A stretch of DNA of 64,000 nt from Thermaurantiacus tibetensis. GTDB lineage: Bacteria; Pseudomonadota; Alphaproteobacteria; Sphingomonadales; Sphingomonadaceae. The notes beneath the pieces were generated by a model, which did not search any database, was not told the DNA's origin, and was given only the letters and a program-made list of their open reading frames with translations. Within the stretch, counting starts at the first letter, position 1, and each line of letters begins with the position of its first letter. Made by a program: the position numbers and the translations under genes. Positions 1-8,461 of this stretch are shown one piece after another. The DNA lies in contig NZ_JACHTM010000002.1 of NCBI RefSeq assembly GCF_015354055.1, forward strand, positions 62,001 through 126,000. The letters are read 5' to 3'.

Positions 1-600
1 ACCCTCACCGGGCTCGGCGAGCGGGCGCACCTGCTCTCGGCCGAGACCGGGCTTGCCCAGCACGCCGCCGACCTCCTCGCCGTGCTCGACGCCGAAGAGA
101 TGACCGACGTGACGATCGTGGGCCATAGCTACGGCGCGCTTCCGGCCGCGCTCGCAACCGCGCATCCCGAAATCTCGCGCTACGTCTCGCTCGATGGCGT
201 GCCGGTGGTGGAAGGCCAGGCGCTGACCCATGGCCTGCCTGACGAGGCCGTCGCGGCAGCGGAGGCGACGCTGGTGGACGGCCTCGCCCTGCCGGCGCCG
301 GACCCTGCCACCTTCGACGTGCCCGAAGGCCATCCGGCCCATGCCTGGGCCAGGCGGCGGACGACTCCGATGCCCTGGCGCTCGCTCATCGAGCCATTGC
401 CGCCGCTCCCTGCCCGCTTCGCCAGCCTGCCGAAGGCCTATGTGGCGGCAGCCGCCAACAGCATGGCCGGGCCGGCCGCCGGCCGCGCGCAGGCGGAAGG
501 GCTCGGCTGGCAGATGGTGGTGATCGAGTCGGGGCACGACCTGCCGCTGACCGCGCCCGGCGAGACGGCGGCCGCCATCGCCCGGCTTGCGCGCGGCTAG
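1..600 (+). CDS. alpha/beta hydrolase, 5' end outside the window
   Basis: The reading frame is open from base 1 to the stop at 598-600, so about 199 C-terminal residues are present and the true start lies upstream. Seen: a TLTGLGER stretch at the left edge, typical of the salicylate-esterase / hydroxynitrile-lyase-like alpha/beta hydrolases; the nucleophile elbow GHSYG (Ser near base 127); and a C-terminal SGHDLPL segment that would supply the catalytic His. A GTG at 82 could be mistaken for a start, but the conserved segment before it is in frame. The substrate cannot be told; small esters or lactones are typical. The next gene runs convergently and overlaps by 4 bp. Confidence 0.85.
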   Translation, partial: TLTGLGERAHLLSAETGLAQHAADLLAVLDAEEMTDVTIVGHSYGALPAALATAHPEISRYVSLDGVPVVEGQALTHGLPDEAVAAAEATLVDGLALPAPDPATFDVPEGHPAHAWARRRTTPMPWRSLIEPLPPLPARFASLPKAYVAAAANSMAGPAAGRAQAEGLGWQMVVIESGHDLPLTAPGETAAAIARLARG

Positions 601-1088
601 GGCTGGCGCGGCCGGCCGGACCGCCAGCGGGCAAGCCCGGCCTCGATCTCGCGGGCGAGCGCCTCGCGCTCGGCCGCCGAGAGGAAGCTGCCGACGGCGA
701 GCCTCCGGTCGCGGCTGGCGAGCCAGAGCCGGTTGCGCGAATCGGGGAAGCGCTCGAGCTCGACCCGGACGGCCAGCGGCTGCAGCCGGTGGCGCTGGCG
801 GGCGCCGAGCGGGCTCACGCGGACGAGCTCGAGCGCCTCGGCATCAAGCCGGAGATGCTCGGCTGCCTCGCCCGAGCGGAAGGAGGCTCTGAGCGCCCAG
901 CCGAGGAGCAGCAGGTCGGCAAGAAGGAACGGCAGGATCGGCCAGGCGCCCAGCAGCAGGAAGCGCAACGCAAGGAGCGCGAAGACGAGCCCCACCCCGC
1001 CCAGCACGAGAGGCACGTGGCGCGGGTTCATGGACCGGTTGGGCCAGAGGTGGAGGTCAAGGAAGAGGGGCGGCTTGCCGTCTGCCAT
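597..1088 (-). CDS. DUF2244 domain membrane protein
   Basis: 163 residues. After a short N-terminal part come two adjacent hydrophobic stretches (about residues 25-45 and 47-67) separated by a short turn. A soluble C-terminal region with many Arg and Glu follows, ending in REIEAGLARWR. This is the pattern of DUF2244 proteins, common in alphaproteobacteria and of unknown function. It is often found near nth, as here, where nth is divergent and starts about 175 bp away. A GCTAGG box lies 9 bp before the ATG and may be the -10 of its promoter. Confidence 0.8.
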   Translation of the reverse strand: MADGKPPLFLDLHLWPNRSMNPRHVPLVLGGVGLVFALLALRFLLLGAWPILPFLLADLLLLGWALRASFRSGEAAEHLRLDAEALELVRVSPLGARQRHRLQPLAVRVELERFPDSRNRLWLASRDRRLAVGSFLSAAEREALAREIEAGLARWRSGRPRQP

Positions 1089-1262
1089 GGGCTGTGGCCT
1101 AGCAGGGACATGGACGCTCCGCTACGCGGCAAGGTGACGAGACCGGCTCGCACGGCGCGGGACAAGGCCGGGCGAGAGGGCAGGAGCGCGCGCGGCGCTG
1201 GCGGGGGGGAACCGGCCGAGAGCCGCGCCGCGGGCGGTGCGAACGCCCGGCCGCTGTCGGCC

Positions 1263-1976
1263 ATGCGGGTGAAACGCATCTTCGATGCCCTCGGTGCCGC
1301 CAACCCGGCGCCGGCAACCGAGCTCCACTACACCAGCCCCTACACGCTCCTCGTGGCGGTCGTGCTCTCGGCCCAGGCGACCGACGCCGGCGTCAACAAG
1401 GCGACGAAGCGGCTGTTCGCAGTGGCCGACACGCCCGAGAAGATGGTCGCGCTCGGCGAGGAGGGGATTGCCGCGCACATCCGCACCATCGGCCTCTGGC
1501 GGGCCAAGGCCGCGAACGTCCACGCGCTCTCGCGCCTTCTTCTCGAGAAGCACGGCGGCGAGGTGCCGCGCGACCGGGCGAGCCTCGAGGCGCTCCCCGG
1601 CGTGGGGCGCAAGACCGCGAACGTCGTTCTGAACGAGGCCTTCGGCGAACCGACGCTCGCAGTCGACACCCACGTCTTCCGCGTCGCACGGCGGATCGGG
1701 CTTTCAGCCGGAACGACGCCCGAGGCCGTCGAGCGCGATCTCGTGGCCCGCGTGCCGAAGCGCTGGGCGAAGGCCGCGCACCACCTCCTCATCCTTCATG
1801 GCCGCTACCTCTGCAAGGCGCGCGCGCCCGAATGCTGGCGCTGCCCCGTGGCGCAGGACTGCCGCTTTCCCGACAAGACCACGACCAAGCCCCAGAAGAC
1901 GCCGCGCCGCGTCAAGCCCGCGTTCAGCCGACCCGCGCAAGGGAGCACTGGGGGGCAAGAGGAGACGACGTCATGA
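1263..1976 (+). CDS. nth: endonuclease III, DNA glycosylase/AP lyase
   Basis: 237 residues. It removes oxidised pyrimidines and cuts the abasic site in base-excision repair. Seen: the family start TELHYTSPYTLLVAVVLSAQ; the helix-hairpin-helix LPGVGRKTANVV with the catalytic Lys; AVDTHV with the catalytic Asp; and a C-terminal 4Fe-4S ligand set C-x6-C-x2-C-x5-C (CKARAPEC..C..C). The frame stays open far upstream, but that part is shadow coding; ATG 1263 is the first Met that fits the family N-terminus. The C-terminal tail of about 35 residues, rich in Lys and Thr, is longer than usual. The stop overlaps the next start (ATGA). Confidence 0.95.
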   Translation: MRVKRIFDALGAANPAPATELHYTSPYTLLVAVVLSAQATDAGVNKATKRLFAVADTPEKMVALGEEGIAAHIRTIGLWRAKAANVHALSRLLLEKHGGEVPRDRASLEALPGVGRKTANVVLNEAFGEPTLAVDTHVFRVARRIGLSAGTTPEAVERDLVARVPKRWAKAAHHLLILHGRYLCKARAPECWRCPVAQDCRFPDKTTTKPQKTPRRVKPAFSRPAQGSTGGQEETTS

Positions 1977-2386
1977 GCATCTCCCGCAAGACCGCAGCCA
2001 GCCTCGCGGCAGCACTGCTGGTCGCGACAGCGGCCTCGGCGCAAGGGCGGGCAGAGCGACGCGCGGCGCTGATGTCCGCTTGGGTTCCCGCCGGCGAACC
2101 GCAGGACTGCATCCAGCTCAACCGCATCCGCGAGACCCGGGTGCTCTCGGACCAGGTCATCGACTTCGTGCTCGACAACGGCCAGGTGTTCCGCAACACC
2201 CTTCCGGCGAAGTGCCCGCAGCTCGGCTTCCAGGAGAGCTTCGGCTACCAGACCTCGCTCAACCTGCTCTGCAACGTCGACATCATCACGGTGATCATCC
2301 CCGGCATCGGCCCCAACACGGGCGCAAGCTGCGGGCTGGGGCGGTTCGTGCCCATGAAGCCGGCCGAGACCGCCCGGAAGCGCTAG
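1973..2386 (+). CDS. secreted DUF6491-type protein
   Basis: 137 residues with a clear Sec signal (SRKTAASLAAALLVATAASAQ, cut after AQ). The mature part has the pattern of the DUF6491 family common in sphingomonads: CIQLNRIRETRV near the start, FRNTLPAKCPQLGF, SLNLLCNVDIITV, and a terminal SCGLGRF. Four conserved Cys could form two disulfides in the periplasm. Its function is unknown. ATG 1973 overlaps the nth stop by 4 bp, so the gene is probably translationally coupled to nth, although a DNA-repair enzyme and an exported protein have no obvious common job. Confidence 0.8.
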   Translation: MSISRKTAASLAAALLVATAASAQGRAERRAALMSAWVPAGEPQDCIQLNRIRETRVLSDQVIDFVLDNGQVFRNTLPAKCPQLGFQESFGYQTSLNLLCNVDIITVIIPGIGPNTGASCGLGRFVPMKPAETARKR

Positions 2387-2408
2387 CCGCCCTCCCGAAC
2401 GTGCCGGG

Positions 2409-3659
2409 TCACCACGCGGCCTCCTTCTCGGCCGCGCGGGCGGCAAGCTCGGCCCGGGACAGGCGCTCGGACGCGGACTTCAGCTGGCCGCAGGCGGCCA
2501 TGATGTCCCGCCCGCGGGGCGTGCGCACGGGCGCCGAGATGCCGGCTTCGAAGATGATCGCGGAGAAGCGGGCGATCCGCGCGTCGGGCGAGCAGGCGTA
2601 AGGGCTTCCTGGCCACGGGTTGAAGGGGATGAGGTTCACCTTGGCCGGAATCCGGTAAGCGCGGATGAGGCGCACCAGCTCGCGCGCGTCCGCATCCGAA
2701 TCGTTCACCCCGTCGAGCATGACGTACTCGAAGGTGATCCGCCGGGCGTTGTTGGCTCCCGGATAGGCGGCACAGGCCTCGAGCAGCTCGGGAATGCCCC
2801 ACTTGCGATTGAGGGGCACGATCTCGTCGCGCACCTCCTTCCTGACCGCGTGGAGCGAGACGGCAAGGTTCACCCCGATCTCCTCGCCGGCGCGCGCCAT
2901 CATGGGCACCACGCCCGAGGTCGAGAGCGTGATCCGCCGCTTCGAGAGCGCGAGGCCCTCGCCATCCATCACCACGCGCAGCGCATCGCGCACGTTGTCG
3001 AAATTGTAGAGCGGCTCGCCCATGCCCATCATGACGATGTTGGTGAGGAGCCGCCCCTCCGGCTTGCTCGGCCATTCGCCGAGCGCATCGCGTGCGAGAA
3101 GCACCTGCCCCACGATCTCGCCTGCGGTCAGGTTCCTGACGAGCTTCATGGTCCCGGTGTGGCAGAAGCGGCAGTTGAGCGTGCAGCCCACCTGCGAGGA
3201 GACGCAGAGCGTGCCCCGGTCGGCGTCGGGGATGAACACCGCCTCATACGTCTCGCCGCCCGAACGCAGCAGCCACTTGCGCGTGCCGTCCGCCGAGACG
3301 AGGGCATCCACCACCTCGGGCCGGCCGACGGTGAAGTGGCGGACAAGCGCCTGCCGCAGCGGCTTGGCGAGATCGGTCATGGCCGCGAAGTCGGTCGCGC
3401 CGCGGCTGTAGATCCAGTGCCAGAGCTGGCGCGCGCGCATCCGGGCCTCGCGCGGGGTGACGAGGCCGGCCTCGACGAGGGCAGCGGCGATGGCGGCCCG
3501 GTCGAGGCCGACGAGATCGACAAGGCCATCGGCGCGCGGCGCCGGCGCGCGCGGCACGGGCACCGGCTCGACCGGGCCGGGGATGGGCATGAGCGGCGTG
3601 TCCACGGCCGTCAGATAGGCGCTCGCAGCGGCGCGCGGAAGACCGGCCGCCGCCGGCAT
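2409..3659 (-). CDS. rlmN: dual-specificity RNA methyltransferase RlmN
   Basis: Radical-SAM enzyme that methylates C2 of A2503 in 23S rRNA and A37 of some tRNAs. Seen: the cluster motif C-x3-C-x2-C in [12 protein letters not shown], the MGMGEPL SAM-binding segment, and a C-terminal CGQL Cys for the methyl-transfer cycle. The region around [12 protein letters not shown] is typical of the alphaproteobacterial family. The frame opens at 3659 (416 residues), but homologues I know begin near MPIPG, so ATG 3590 (393 residues) may be the real start; neither has a good ribosome-binding site. A CTAGGG box on this strand (3707-3712) is a possible -10. Confidence 0.95.
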   Translation of the reverse strand: MPAAAGLPRAAASAYLTAVDTPLMPIPGPVEPVPVPRAPAPRADGLVDLVGLDRAAIAAALVEAGLVTPREARMRARQLWHWIYSRGATDFAAMTDLAKPLRQALVRHFTVGRPEVVDALVSADGTRKWLLRSGGETYEAVFIPDADRGTLCVSSQVGCTLNCRFCHTGTMKLVRNLTAGEIVGQVLLARDALGEWPSKPEGRLLTNIVMMGMGEPLYNFDNVRDALRVVMDGEGLALSKRRITLSTSGVVPMMARAGEEIGVNLAVSLHAVRKEVRDEIVPLNRKWGIPELLEACAAYPGANNARRITFEYVMLDGVNDSDADARELVRLIRAYRIPAKVNLIPFNPWPGSPYACSPDARIARFSAIIFEAGISAPVRTPRGRDIMAACGQLKSASERLSRAELAARAAEKEAAW

Positions 3660-3680
3660 TCGCCATGTGATGGCGGAGAA

Positions 3681-3699
3681 CTGTCAAAATGTTTGACAG
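3681..3699. promoter_or_regulatory. 19-bp palindrome, candidate sigma54 activator site (copy 1)
   Basis: CTGTCAAA-ATG-TTTGACAG is a perfect inverted repeat with 8-bp arms. It begins exactly 70 bp before the sigma54 element at 3751, and its centre is about 88 bp before the predicted start of transcription, the normal place for an enhancer-binding protein. A related element has the same spacing at 62028-62046. It also lies just downstream of the possible rlmN -10 and could affect that gene too. Confidence 0.7.
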
Positions 3700-3750
3700 A
3701 GCCGGACCCTAGCAAGCGCGCAACCCATTGATTTCACGCATGTGATGGCC

Positions 3751-3767
3751 TTGGCACGAAACTTGCA
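3751..3767 (+). promoter_or_regulatory. sigma54 (-24/-12) promoter of the PEP-CTERM gene
   Basis: TTGGCACGAAACTTGCA matches every defined position of the sigma54 consensus YTGGCACGRNNNTTGCW. Transcription would start near 3778. That leaves a 24-base leader with GGAGG (3790-3794) and ATG at 3802. Sigma54 with the PrsK/PrsR regulators is known to control PEP-CTERM genes in some bacteria, which fits the downstream gene. Confidence 0.88.
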
Positions 3768-3801
3768 CGTGTTCGCGCTGGTTTACAACGGAGGCGGAAC
3801 A

Positions 3802-4515
3802 ATGAAGCTGCATGGAGCCCTGGCCTCGGCGGCGCTGCTGGTGGCAGCGCCCGGGCTCGCTGCCGAGCAGAATGTCTGGTCGACGACCTTCGAGACGAGC
3901 GAGTTCGAGACCCCGGGGCCATTCCCATTCGGTATCCTTGCCGTCTCCTATGGGGGAAGTTCGATCCAGTCCGCGGTCGGCTTTCCGGGCATGGGCACGA
4001 AGATGCTGCGCAACGACACCAGCGGCACGACCACGCTACAGGTGTTCGGCCTTGGCGCCCACACCCATCTGCGCCTGAAGTTCGACATCGCCTTCATCGA
4101 CAGCTGGGATTCGGTCAACGGCACGGTGGCGCCCGACATCCTCTTCGTCGACTTCGCCGGCCAGAGCTACCAGTGGACGGTGAACAACGCCTCGGGCACG
4201 GTGTTCGACGTGGGGCCGGGCACGGTCATCTCGACCGGGACCAATCTCGGCTACAATTCGGTATGGCCCGACACGGTGGTGCGCTACGAGTTTCTCTTCC
4301 CGCACACGGCGCTAAACTTCAGCCTTGCCATCCGCTTCGGCGGCGCCGGCTTCCAGGGCGGGCTTGACGAGAGCTGGGGGATCGACAATTTCGCCCTGTC
4401 GGCGATCTTCCCCTCGGGGGGCGTGATCCCCGAGCCGGCGACCTGGGCGATGCTGATCGCCGGCTTCGGCCTCGTCGGCGGCATGGCGCGGCGGCGGCGG
4501 CTCGCCCGGGCCTGA
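3802..4515 (+). CDS. PEP-CTERM sorting domain protein
   Basis: 237 residues. It has a Sec signal (to about AAPGLAAE), a beta-rich body of about 190 residues with few charged residues and no recognisable enzyme motif, and a C-terminal sorting tag: PEPATWAM, a hydrophobic stretch, then the basic RRRR. Such proteins are exported, then cut and anchored by an exosortase (XrtA type), often together with exopolysaccharide. GGAGG 7 bp before ATG 3802 sets the start; in-frame codons upstream overlap the promoter. It is driven by the perfect sigma54 element at 3751. A strong hairpin follows, so it is a single-gene unit. The specific role of the body is unknown. Confidence 0.9.
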   Translation: MKLHGALASAALLVAAPGLAAEQNVWSTTFETSEFETPGPFPFGILAVSYGGSSIQSAVGFPGMGTKMLRNDTSGTTTLQVFGLGAHTHLRLKFDIAFIDSWDSVNGTVAPDILFVDFAGQSYQWTVNNASGTVFDVGPGTVISTGTNLGYNSVWPDTVVRYEFLFPHTALNFSLAIRFGGAGFQGGLDESWGIDNFALSAIFPSGGVIPEPATWAMLIAGFGLVGGMARRRRLARA

Positions 4516-4539
4516 CGGACCTCAGCGGGGGGGCGAGGG

Positions 4540-4563
4540 GCCGCGCCACCCGGGTGGCGCGGC
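4540..4563 (+). terminator. terminator hairpin after the PEP-CTERM gene
   Basis: GCCGCGCCACCC-GGGTGGCGCGGC is a perfect 12-bp inverted repeat starting 25 bp after the PEP-CTERM stop, followed by TCCTTTC. The stem is very stable, but the T-tract is short. It could serve either strand, because the histidine phosphatase gene on the minus strand ends at 4741. Nothing else is visible between 4516 and 4740. Confidence 0.7.
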
Positions 4564-4740
4564 TCCTTTCGCCGATGCCTGGGAGCCAAGGCCCGGGTGC
4601 GGCCTTCCGGGTCGATGTCCGCCCAAGCCCGCGCGGGGCGGCGTCCGGATTCGGTCAATGCCCCGGGGCAGCCGAGCCAATGGCGCTGGACGGTCGCAGC
4701 GTCCCGAAACCTGCCCGCTGGGAGCGGCTTGCGGCTGCGC

Positions 4741-5373
4741 TCAGGCGACCCGGGGCCCGATGCTGCCTGCCCCGGTGAGGAGCAGGGTCTCGGCGCCGTC
4801 GGCAATCCGGACGATCGAGCCCTGCGGCACGTCTTCGGCGATGGGCACGCCTTCGTAAGGCAGGCCACCGACGAGCAGGCCGCGCAGGACGCGCGCCGTC
4901 ATGCCATGGCTGATGACGATCGCGGGCGCGCCGGCCATGTCCGCCAGCCAGTCGGCAAGGCGGGCGGCGATGTCGGCATAATGTTCGCCGCCGGGAATGG
5001 GCATCCGGAACAGGCGGCGCGCCTCGTCGAGGATGGGGCCTTCGCGCGCGATGATCTCGGCATAGTCGCGGCCGGTCCAGTGGCCGACCTCGATCTCGCG
5101 AAGGCGGGCATCCTGGCGGACGGCGAACCAGTCGATGCCGAGATGGTCGGCGACGATCGCCGCCGTCTGGAGCGCGCGCGGGGCGGGGGATGACCAGAGC
5201 GGCGGCACCGGCTCGCCCGAGGTGCGGAAATGGGCCGCAAGCGCTGCACCCATGGCATCGGCCTGGCGGATGCCGGCGAGCGTCAGCGGCGTCACCGCCG
5301 CGTTGCCCTGCATCCGCCGGGCGCGGTTGTGGACGGTTTCGGCGTGGCGGGCGAGATAGAGGGGCTCGGGCAT
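4741..5373 (-). CDS. histidine phosphatase family protein
   Basis: 210 residues of the phosphoglycerate-mutase-like fold. Seen: the phospho-His motif LARHAET at residues 6-12, [11 protein letters not shown] with the phosphate-binding Arg, a conserved REIEVGHW with the acid/base Glu, and [11 protein letters not shown] with the second catalytic His. The substrate is not determinable; phosphosugar, nucleotide and broad-specificity phosphatases all look like this. ATG 5373 is preceded by GAGAGG about 9 bp upstream. It is convergent with the PEP-CTERM gene and divergent from the CoA-transferase, and looks monocistronic. Confidence 0.85.
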   Translation of the reverse strand: MPEPLYLARHAETVHNRARRMQGNAAVTPLTLAGIRQADAMGAALAAHFRTSGEPVPPLWSSPAPRALQTAAIVADHLGIDWFAVRQDARLREIEVGHWTGRDYAEIIAREGPILDEARRLFRMPIPGGEHYADIAARLADWLADMAGAPAIVISHGMTARVLRGLLVGGLPYEGVPIAEDVPQGSIVRIADGAETLLLTGAGSIGPRVA

Positions 5374-5437
5374 TGGAAACGCCTCTCGCCGGGCGCTAGG
5401 GGCCGGTCAACGGCACGAATCGGCAAGGGAGAACGGG

Positions 5438-6145
5438 GTGGCCAACAAGGTCTTCGCGAACGCGGCGGAAGCACTCGAAGGGCTCCTGTTCGACGGCATG
5501 ACGATCGTGGCCGGCGGGTTCGGGCTGTGCGGAATCCCGGAGAACTGCATCGCCGCCATCCGCGACTCGGGCGTGAAGGACCTCACCATCGTCTCCAACA
5601 ATGCGGGCGTCGATGGCTTCGGCCTCGGTCTCCTGCTCGAAAGCCGGCAGGTCAGGAAGATGATCTCCTCCTACGTCGGCGAGAACCGGGAATTCGAGCG
5701 CCAGTATCTCGCCGGCGAGCTCGAGCTCGAGTTCTGCCCGCAGGGCACGCTTGCCGAGCGGATGCGCGCAGGCGGCGCCGGGATCCCGGGCTTCTACACG
5801 AAGACGGGCGTCGGAACGGTCGTCGCCGAAGGCAAGGAGCACAAGGAGTTCGACGGCGAGACCTACATCCTCGAGCGCGGGATCCGGGCGGATCTCGCCA
5901 TCGTCAAGGCCTGGAAGGGAGACCGCTTCGGCAACCTCGTCTACCGGAAGACGGCGCGCAACTTCAATCCGATGGCGGCAACCGCCGGCCGGGTGACGGT
6001 GGCGGAAGTCGAGGAGCTGGTGCCCGACGGCGCGCTCGACCCCGACTGCATCCACACGCCCTCCGTCTTCGTGGACCGGCTGTTCCGGGGCAGCTTCGAG
6101 AAGCGCATCGAGCAGCGCACGGTGAGGGCGCGGCCGGCAGCCTGA
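5438..6145 (+). CDS. scoA: 3-oxoacid CoA-transferase subunit A
   Basis: 235 residues, alpha subunit of a succinyl-CoA:3-ketoacid CoA-transferase. Seen: the CoA-binding loop [24 protein letters not shown], and [15 protein letters not shown], all typical of the ScoA/SCOT N-terminal half. The enzyme moves CoA from succinyl-CoA to acetoacetate during ketone-body or PHB breakdown. The start is GTG 5438 behind AAGGGAGAA. The beta subunit lies 960 bp further on the same strand, with a phosphatase gene between, which is unusual since A and B genes are normally adjacent. Confidence 0.92.
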   Translation: MANKVFANAAEALEGLLFDGMTIVAGGFGLCGIPENCIAAIRDSGVKDLTIVSNNAGVDGFGLGLLLESRQVRKMISSYVGENREFERQYLAGELELEFCPQGTLAERMRAGGAGIPGFYTKTGVGTVVAEGKEHKEFDGETYILERGIRADLAIVKAWKGDRFGNLVYRKTARNFNPMAATAGRVTVAEVEELVPDGALDPDCIHTPSVFVDRLFRGSFEKRIEQRTVRARPAA

Positions 6146-6155
6146 GGAGGCGGTG

Positions 6156-7121
6156 ATGGCGGCATGGGAGACCGGGCGGCCGGAGGCCAGGCGGAAGGCG
6201 GGGGCGGCCGCGCTCGGCCTTGCCCTGCTGCTTGGTGCCTGTGCGACAGCCCCCGCCGCGCGCCCGGCACCCCCGCCGCCGGCTGCGGCCGCGCCCGTCT
6301 CGCCCGCGCTTCAGGCGACCACCTGGACCTACGGCACGGCCGAAGCCGCGATGCTCGCCGAGGCCAGCTTCCGGGCGCTTGTCGACAAGGCGGAGTCCCG
6401 GCTCGGCAACCTCTACTTCGGCTCCGGGTTCGAGAGCGCGATCGTGCGCGAGGTGGAAGGCGGGCGGGCCCGCATGCGCGACTGCGACCTGACCTTCCGC
6501 CGCCCGGCCGTCGTCTTCGACATCGACGAGACGCTGGTGTGGAACATGGGCGCGCAGGCCGACCAGGTGCGGCGGGCAGCCGCCTTCGATCCGAAGCGCT
6601 GGGCCCGGTGGGAAAAGGACGGCGGCGACCGCCTCGTCGCGGTGCCGGGCGCGGTCGCGGCGGTCGAGGCGCTGCGGAAGCTCGGCATCACGCCGGTGTT
6701 CAACTCGAACCGCTCGGCAGCCCATGCGGCGGCAACGGTGCGGGCGCTCGCGCGGCTGGGCTTCGGCGAGGCGGTGCACGGCGACACGCTCTGGCTCGAG
6801 GGCGATGCCGACGGCAGCAGCCGCAAGCACGCGCGCCGCGTGGCGATCGCCGAGCGTTTCTGCGTGCTGGCGCAGGTGGGCGACCAGATGGGCGACTTCG
6901 CCGATGCCATCGACTTCGCCCCCGACGGCAGCCGCCGGCCGCCGGCCGAGCGCACGCGTGTTGCCGCGACCGTCTTCGGCCCGCTCTGGGGCGAGCGCTG
7001 GTTCCTCATCCCCAACCCCATGTACGGCCGCTGGAATGACCCGCCGCTGACGCTCGACGACGTGGTGCCCGAGGCGGCGCGCTGGACACCCAAGGAGGAA
7101 ACCGATGCCCTGGACCCGTGA
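6156..7121 (+). CDS. HAD-type acid phosphatase lipoprotein, class B / e(P4)-like
   Basis: 321 residues. The lipobox LLGAC (Cys about residue 30) marks export and lipid anchoring, followed by a Pro/Ala linker. The HAD domain is complete: FDIDETLVW (nucleophile and acid/base Asp), VFNSNRS (motif II with N in place of T before the conserved Ser), a Lys in the SSRKHARR region, and VGDQMGDF (motif IV acids). This is the outer-membrane e(P4)/HppA acid phosphatase type, which dephosphorylates nucleotides outside the cytoplasm. GAGGAGG sits 5 bp before ATG 6156. The end overlaps scoB by 17 bp, so the gene is embedded in the CoA-transferase operon. Confidence 0.85.
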   Translation: MAAWETGRPEARRKAGAAALGLALLLGACATAPAARPAPPPPAAAAPVSPALQATTWTYGTAEAAMLAEASFRALVDKAESRLGNLYFGSGFESAIVREVEGGRARMRDCDLTFRRPAVVFDIDETLVWNMGAQADQVRRAAAFDPKRWARWEKDGGDRLVAVPGAVAAVEALRKLGITPVFNSNRSAAHAAATVRALARLGFGEAVHGDTLWLEGDADGSSRKHARRVAIAERFCVLAQVGDQMGDFADAIDFAPDGSRRPPAERTRVAATVFGPLWGERWFLIPNPMYGRWNDPPLTLDDVVPEAARWTPKEETDALDP

Positions 7122-7743
7122 CGAGATGGCCGCGCGCGCGGCCCGGGAACTGAAGGACGGCTTCTACGTCAACCTCGGCATCGGCATGCCGACGCTCGTT
7201 GCCAACCACGTGCCCGAAGGAGTCGACATCACGCTCCAGTCCGAGAACGGGATGCTGGGCATGGGCCCCTTTCCTTTCGAGGGGGAGGAAGACCCCGACC
7301 TCATCAATGCCGGGAAGCAGACGGTGACCGAGCTTCCGCGCACCAGCTACTTCTCGAGCGCCGACAGCTTCGCGATGATCCGCGGCGGCCACATGGACCT
7401 TTCCATCTTGGGGGCGATGGAAGTGGCGGAGAACGGCGATCTCGCCAACTGGATGGTGCCGGGGAAGATGGTGAAGGGGATGGGCGGGGCGATGGACCTC
7501 GTGGCCGGCACGCCGCGGATCGTCGTGATGATGGAGCATGTCGACAGGGCCGGACGGCCGAAGTTCGTGCCCCGCTGCACCCTGCCGCTGACCGGCAGGA
7601 ACTGCGTCGACGTGATCATCACCGACCTTGCGGTCTTCGAGCGGCCGGACCGAAAGGGCAGCCCCTTCCGCCTCGTCGAGCTGGCGCCCGGCGTGACGGC
7701 CGACGAGGTGGCCGCGAAGACCAGCGCGGCCTACCTCGCCTGA
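7105..7743 (+). CDS. scoB: 3-oxoacid CoA-transferase subunit B
   Basis: 212 residues, beta subunit of the CoA-transferase. Seen: [19 protein letters not shown], the SENGMLG motif whose Glu forms the glutamyl-CoA intermediate, [14 protein letters not shown], and the MGGAMDL loop. ATG 7105 is preceded by AAGGAGG and lies inside the end of the phosphatase lipoprotein gene, so translation is probably coupled. It works with ScoA encoded at 5438; the pair makes a normal heterotetramer. Nothing else for ketone metabolism is in the window. Confidence 0.93.
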   Translation: MPWTRDEMAARAARELKDGFYVNLGIGMPTLVANHVPEGVDITLQSENGMLGMGPFPFEGEEDPDLINAGKQTVTELPRTSYFSSADSFAMIRGGHMDLSILGAMEVAENGDLANWMVPGKMVKGMGGAMDLVAGTPRIVVMMEHVDRAGRPKFVPRCTLPLTGRNCVDVIITDLAVFERPDRKGSPFRLVELAPGVTADEVAAKTSAAYLA

Positions 7744-7759
7744 GCCGGCCGGCGGCGGG

Positions 7760-8335
7760 TCAGACGCCGCCGAGCGCGCCCTGGCTCACCATGCACCAGA
7801 GCATGGGCAGCGAAAGCACCGTGTTGGTGCGGCTGAAGATCATCGCGGTCGTCGCCGCCTTGGCCTTGGTGTCGGCATCCGCCTCGACGATGCCGAGCGC
7901 CTTCTTCTGGTTGGGCCAGATCACGAACCAGACGTTGAACGCCATGACGAGCGCAAGCCACATGCCGAGCCCGATCACGCGGTAGCCGGGCGAGAGGGTA
8001 AGCGCCTCGACGAGATAGTTGTTGAGGAGCGCGATGACGAGGCCGGTCACCACCGTGAACAGCGCCGCCCAGCGGAACCAGAACAGGGCCTCCGGCGCGA
8101 TGTACTTGGAAACGCCTGGCTTCAGCTCGGCCGGAACCTTGGGCATCGTCGGGATCTGCACGAAGTTGAAATAGTAGAGAAGGCCGATCCACATGATGCC
8201 GAGCAGCACGTGGAGGAAGCGGAAGATCCCGTTGACGAGGGCGGGATTGTCGCCGTGGAAGCCCCACAGCACGATGATCGCGAGAAGGCCGCCAAGCCCC
8301 ACCGCGTTCCAGAGATTGCCCAGAAGCTTTGCCAT
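7760..8335 (-). CDS. PuuD-like membrane protein
   Basis: 191 residues with about four to five membrane helices. It resembles the membrane part of urate hydroxylase PuuD / DUF989: FLHVLLGIMWIGLLYYFNFVQ with a conserved His, ALFWFRWAALFTVVTGL, and a terminal RTNTVLSLPMLWCMVS. The cytochrome c domain carried by full PuuD proteins is missing. Short forms like this are common in sphingomonads and often carry the PuuD name, but urate oxidation is not supported by the context, since no purine genes are near. A quinone- or haem-linked role is possible. The start at 8335 is the first Met of the family-like N-terminus. Confidence 0.65.
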   Translation of the reverse strand: MAKLLGNLWNAVGLGGLLAIIVLWGFHGDNPALVNGIFRFLHVLLGIMWIGLLYYFNFVQIPTMPKVPAELKPGVSKYIAPEALFWFRWAALFTVVTGLVIALLNNYLVEALTLSPGYRVIGLGMWLALVMAFNVWFVIWPNQKKALGIVEADADTKAKAATTAMIFSRTNTVLSLPMLWCMVSQGALGGV

Positions 8336-8461
8336 GTGTCACTCCTTGCCCCATGAGGCCGCGCGCCGCGCCAAGGCCGCGCAAGCACGCGGAAAGCGGA
8401 CCCCCTTAATCCCCTTTTCCGGGGGCTTGCAATCCTCGCGAGCGGCCGCGAGCGGGAGGCC

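Noticed and set aside
789-1976. 395-residue form of endonuclease III
   Set aside because: The first 158 residues are a shadow of the DUF2244 gene and the intergenic DNA; the family N-terminus begins at 1263.
3692-3720. TTGACA at 3692 as a sigma70 promoter for the PEP-CTERM gene
   Set aside because: No acceptable -10 lies 16-19 bp downstream. The hexamer is half of the palindrome, which is better explained as a regulator site for the sigma54 promoter at 3751.
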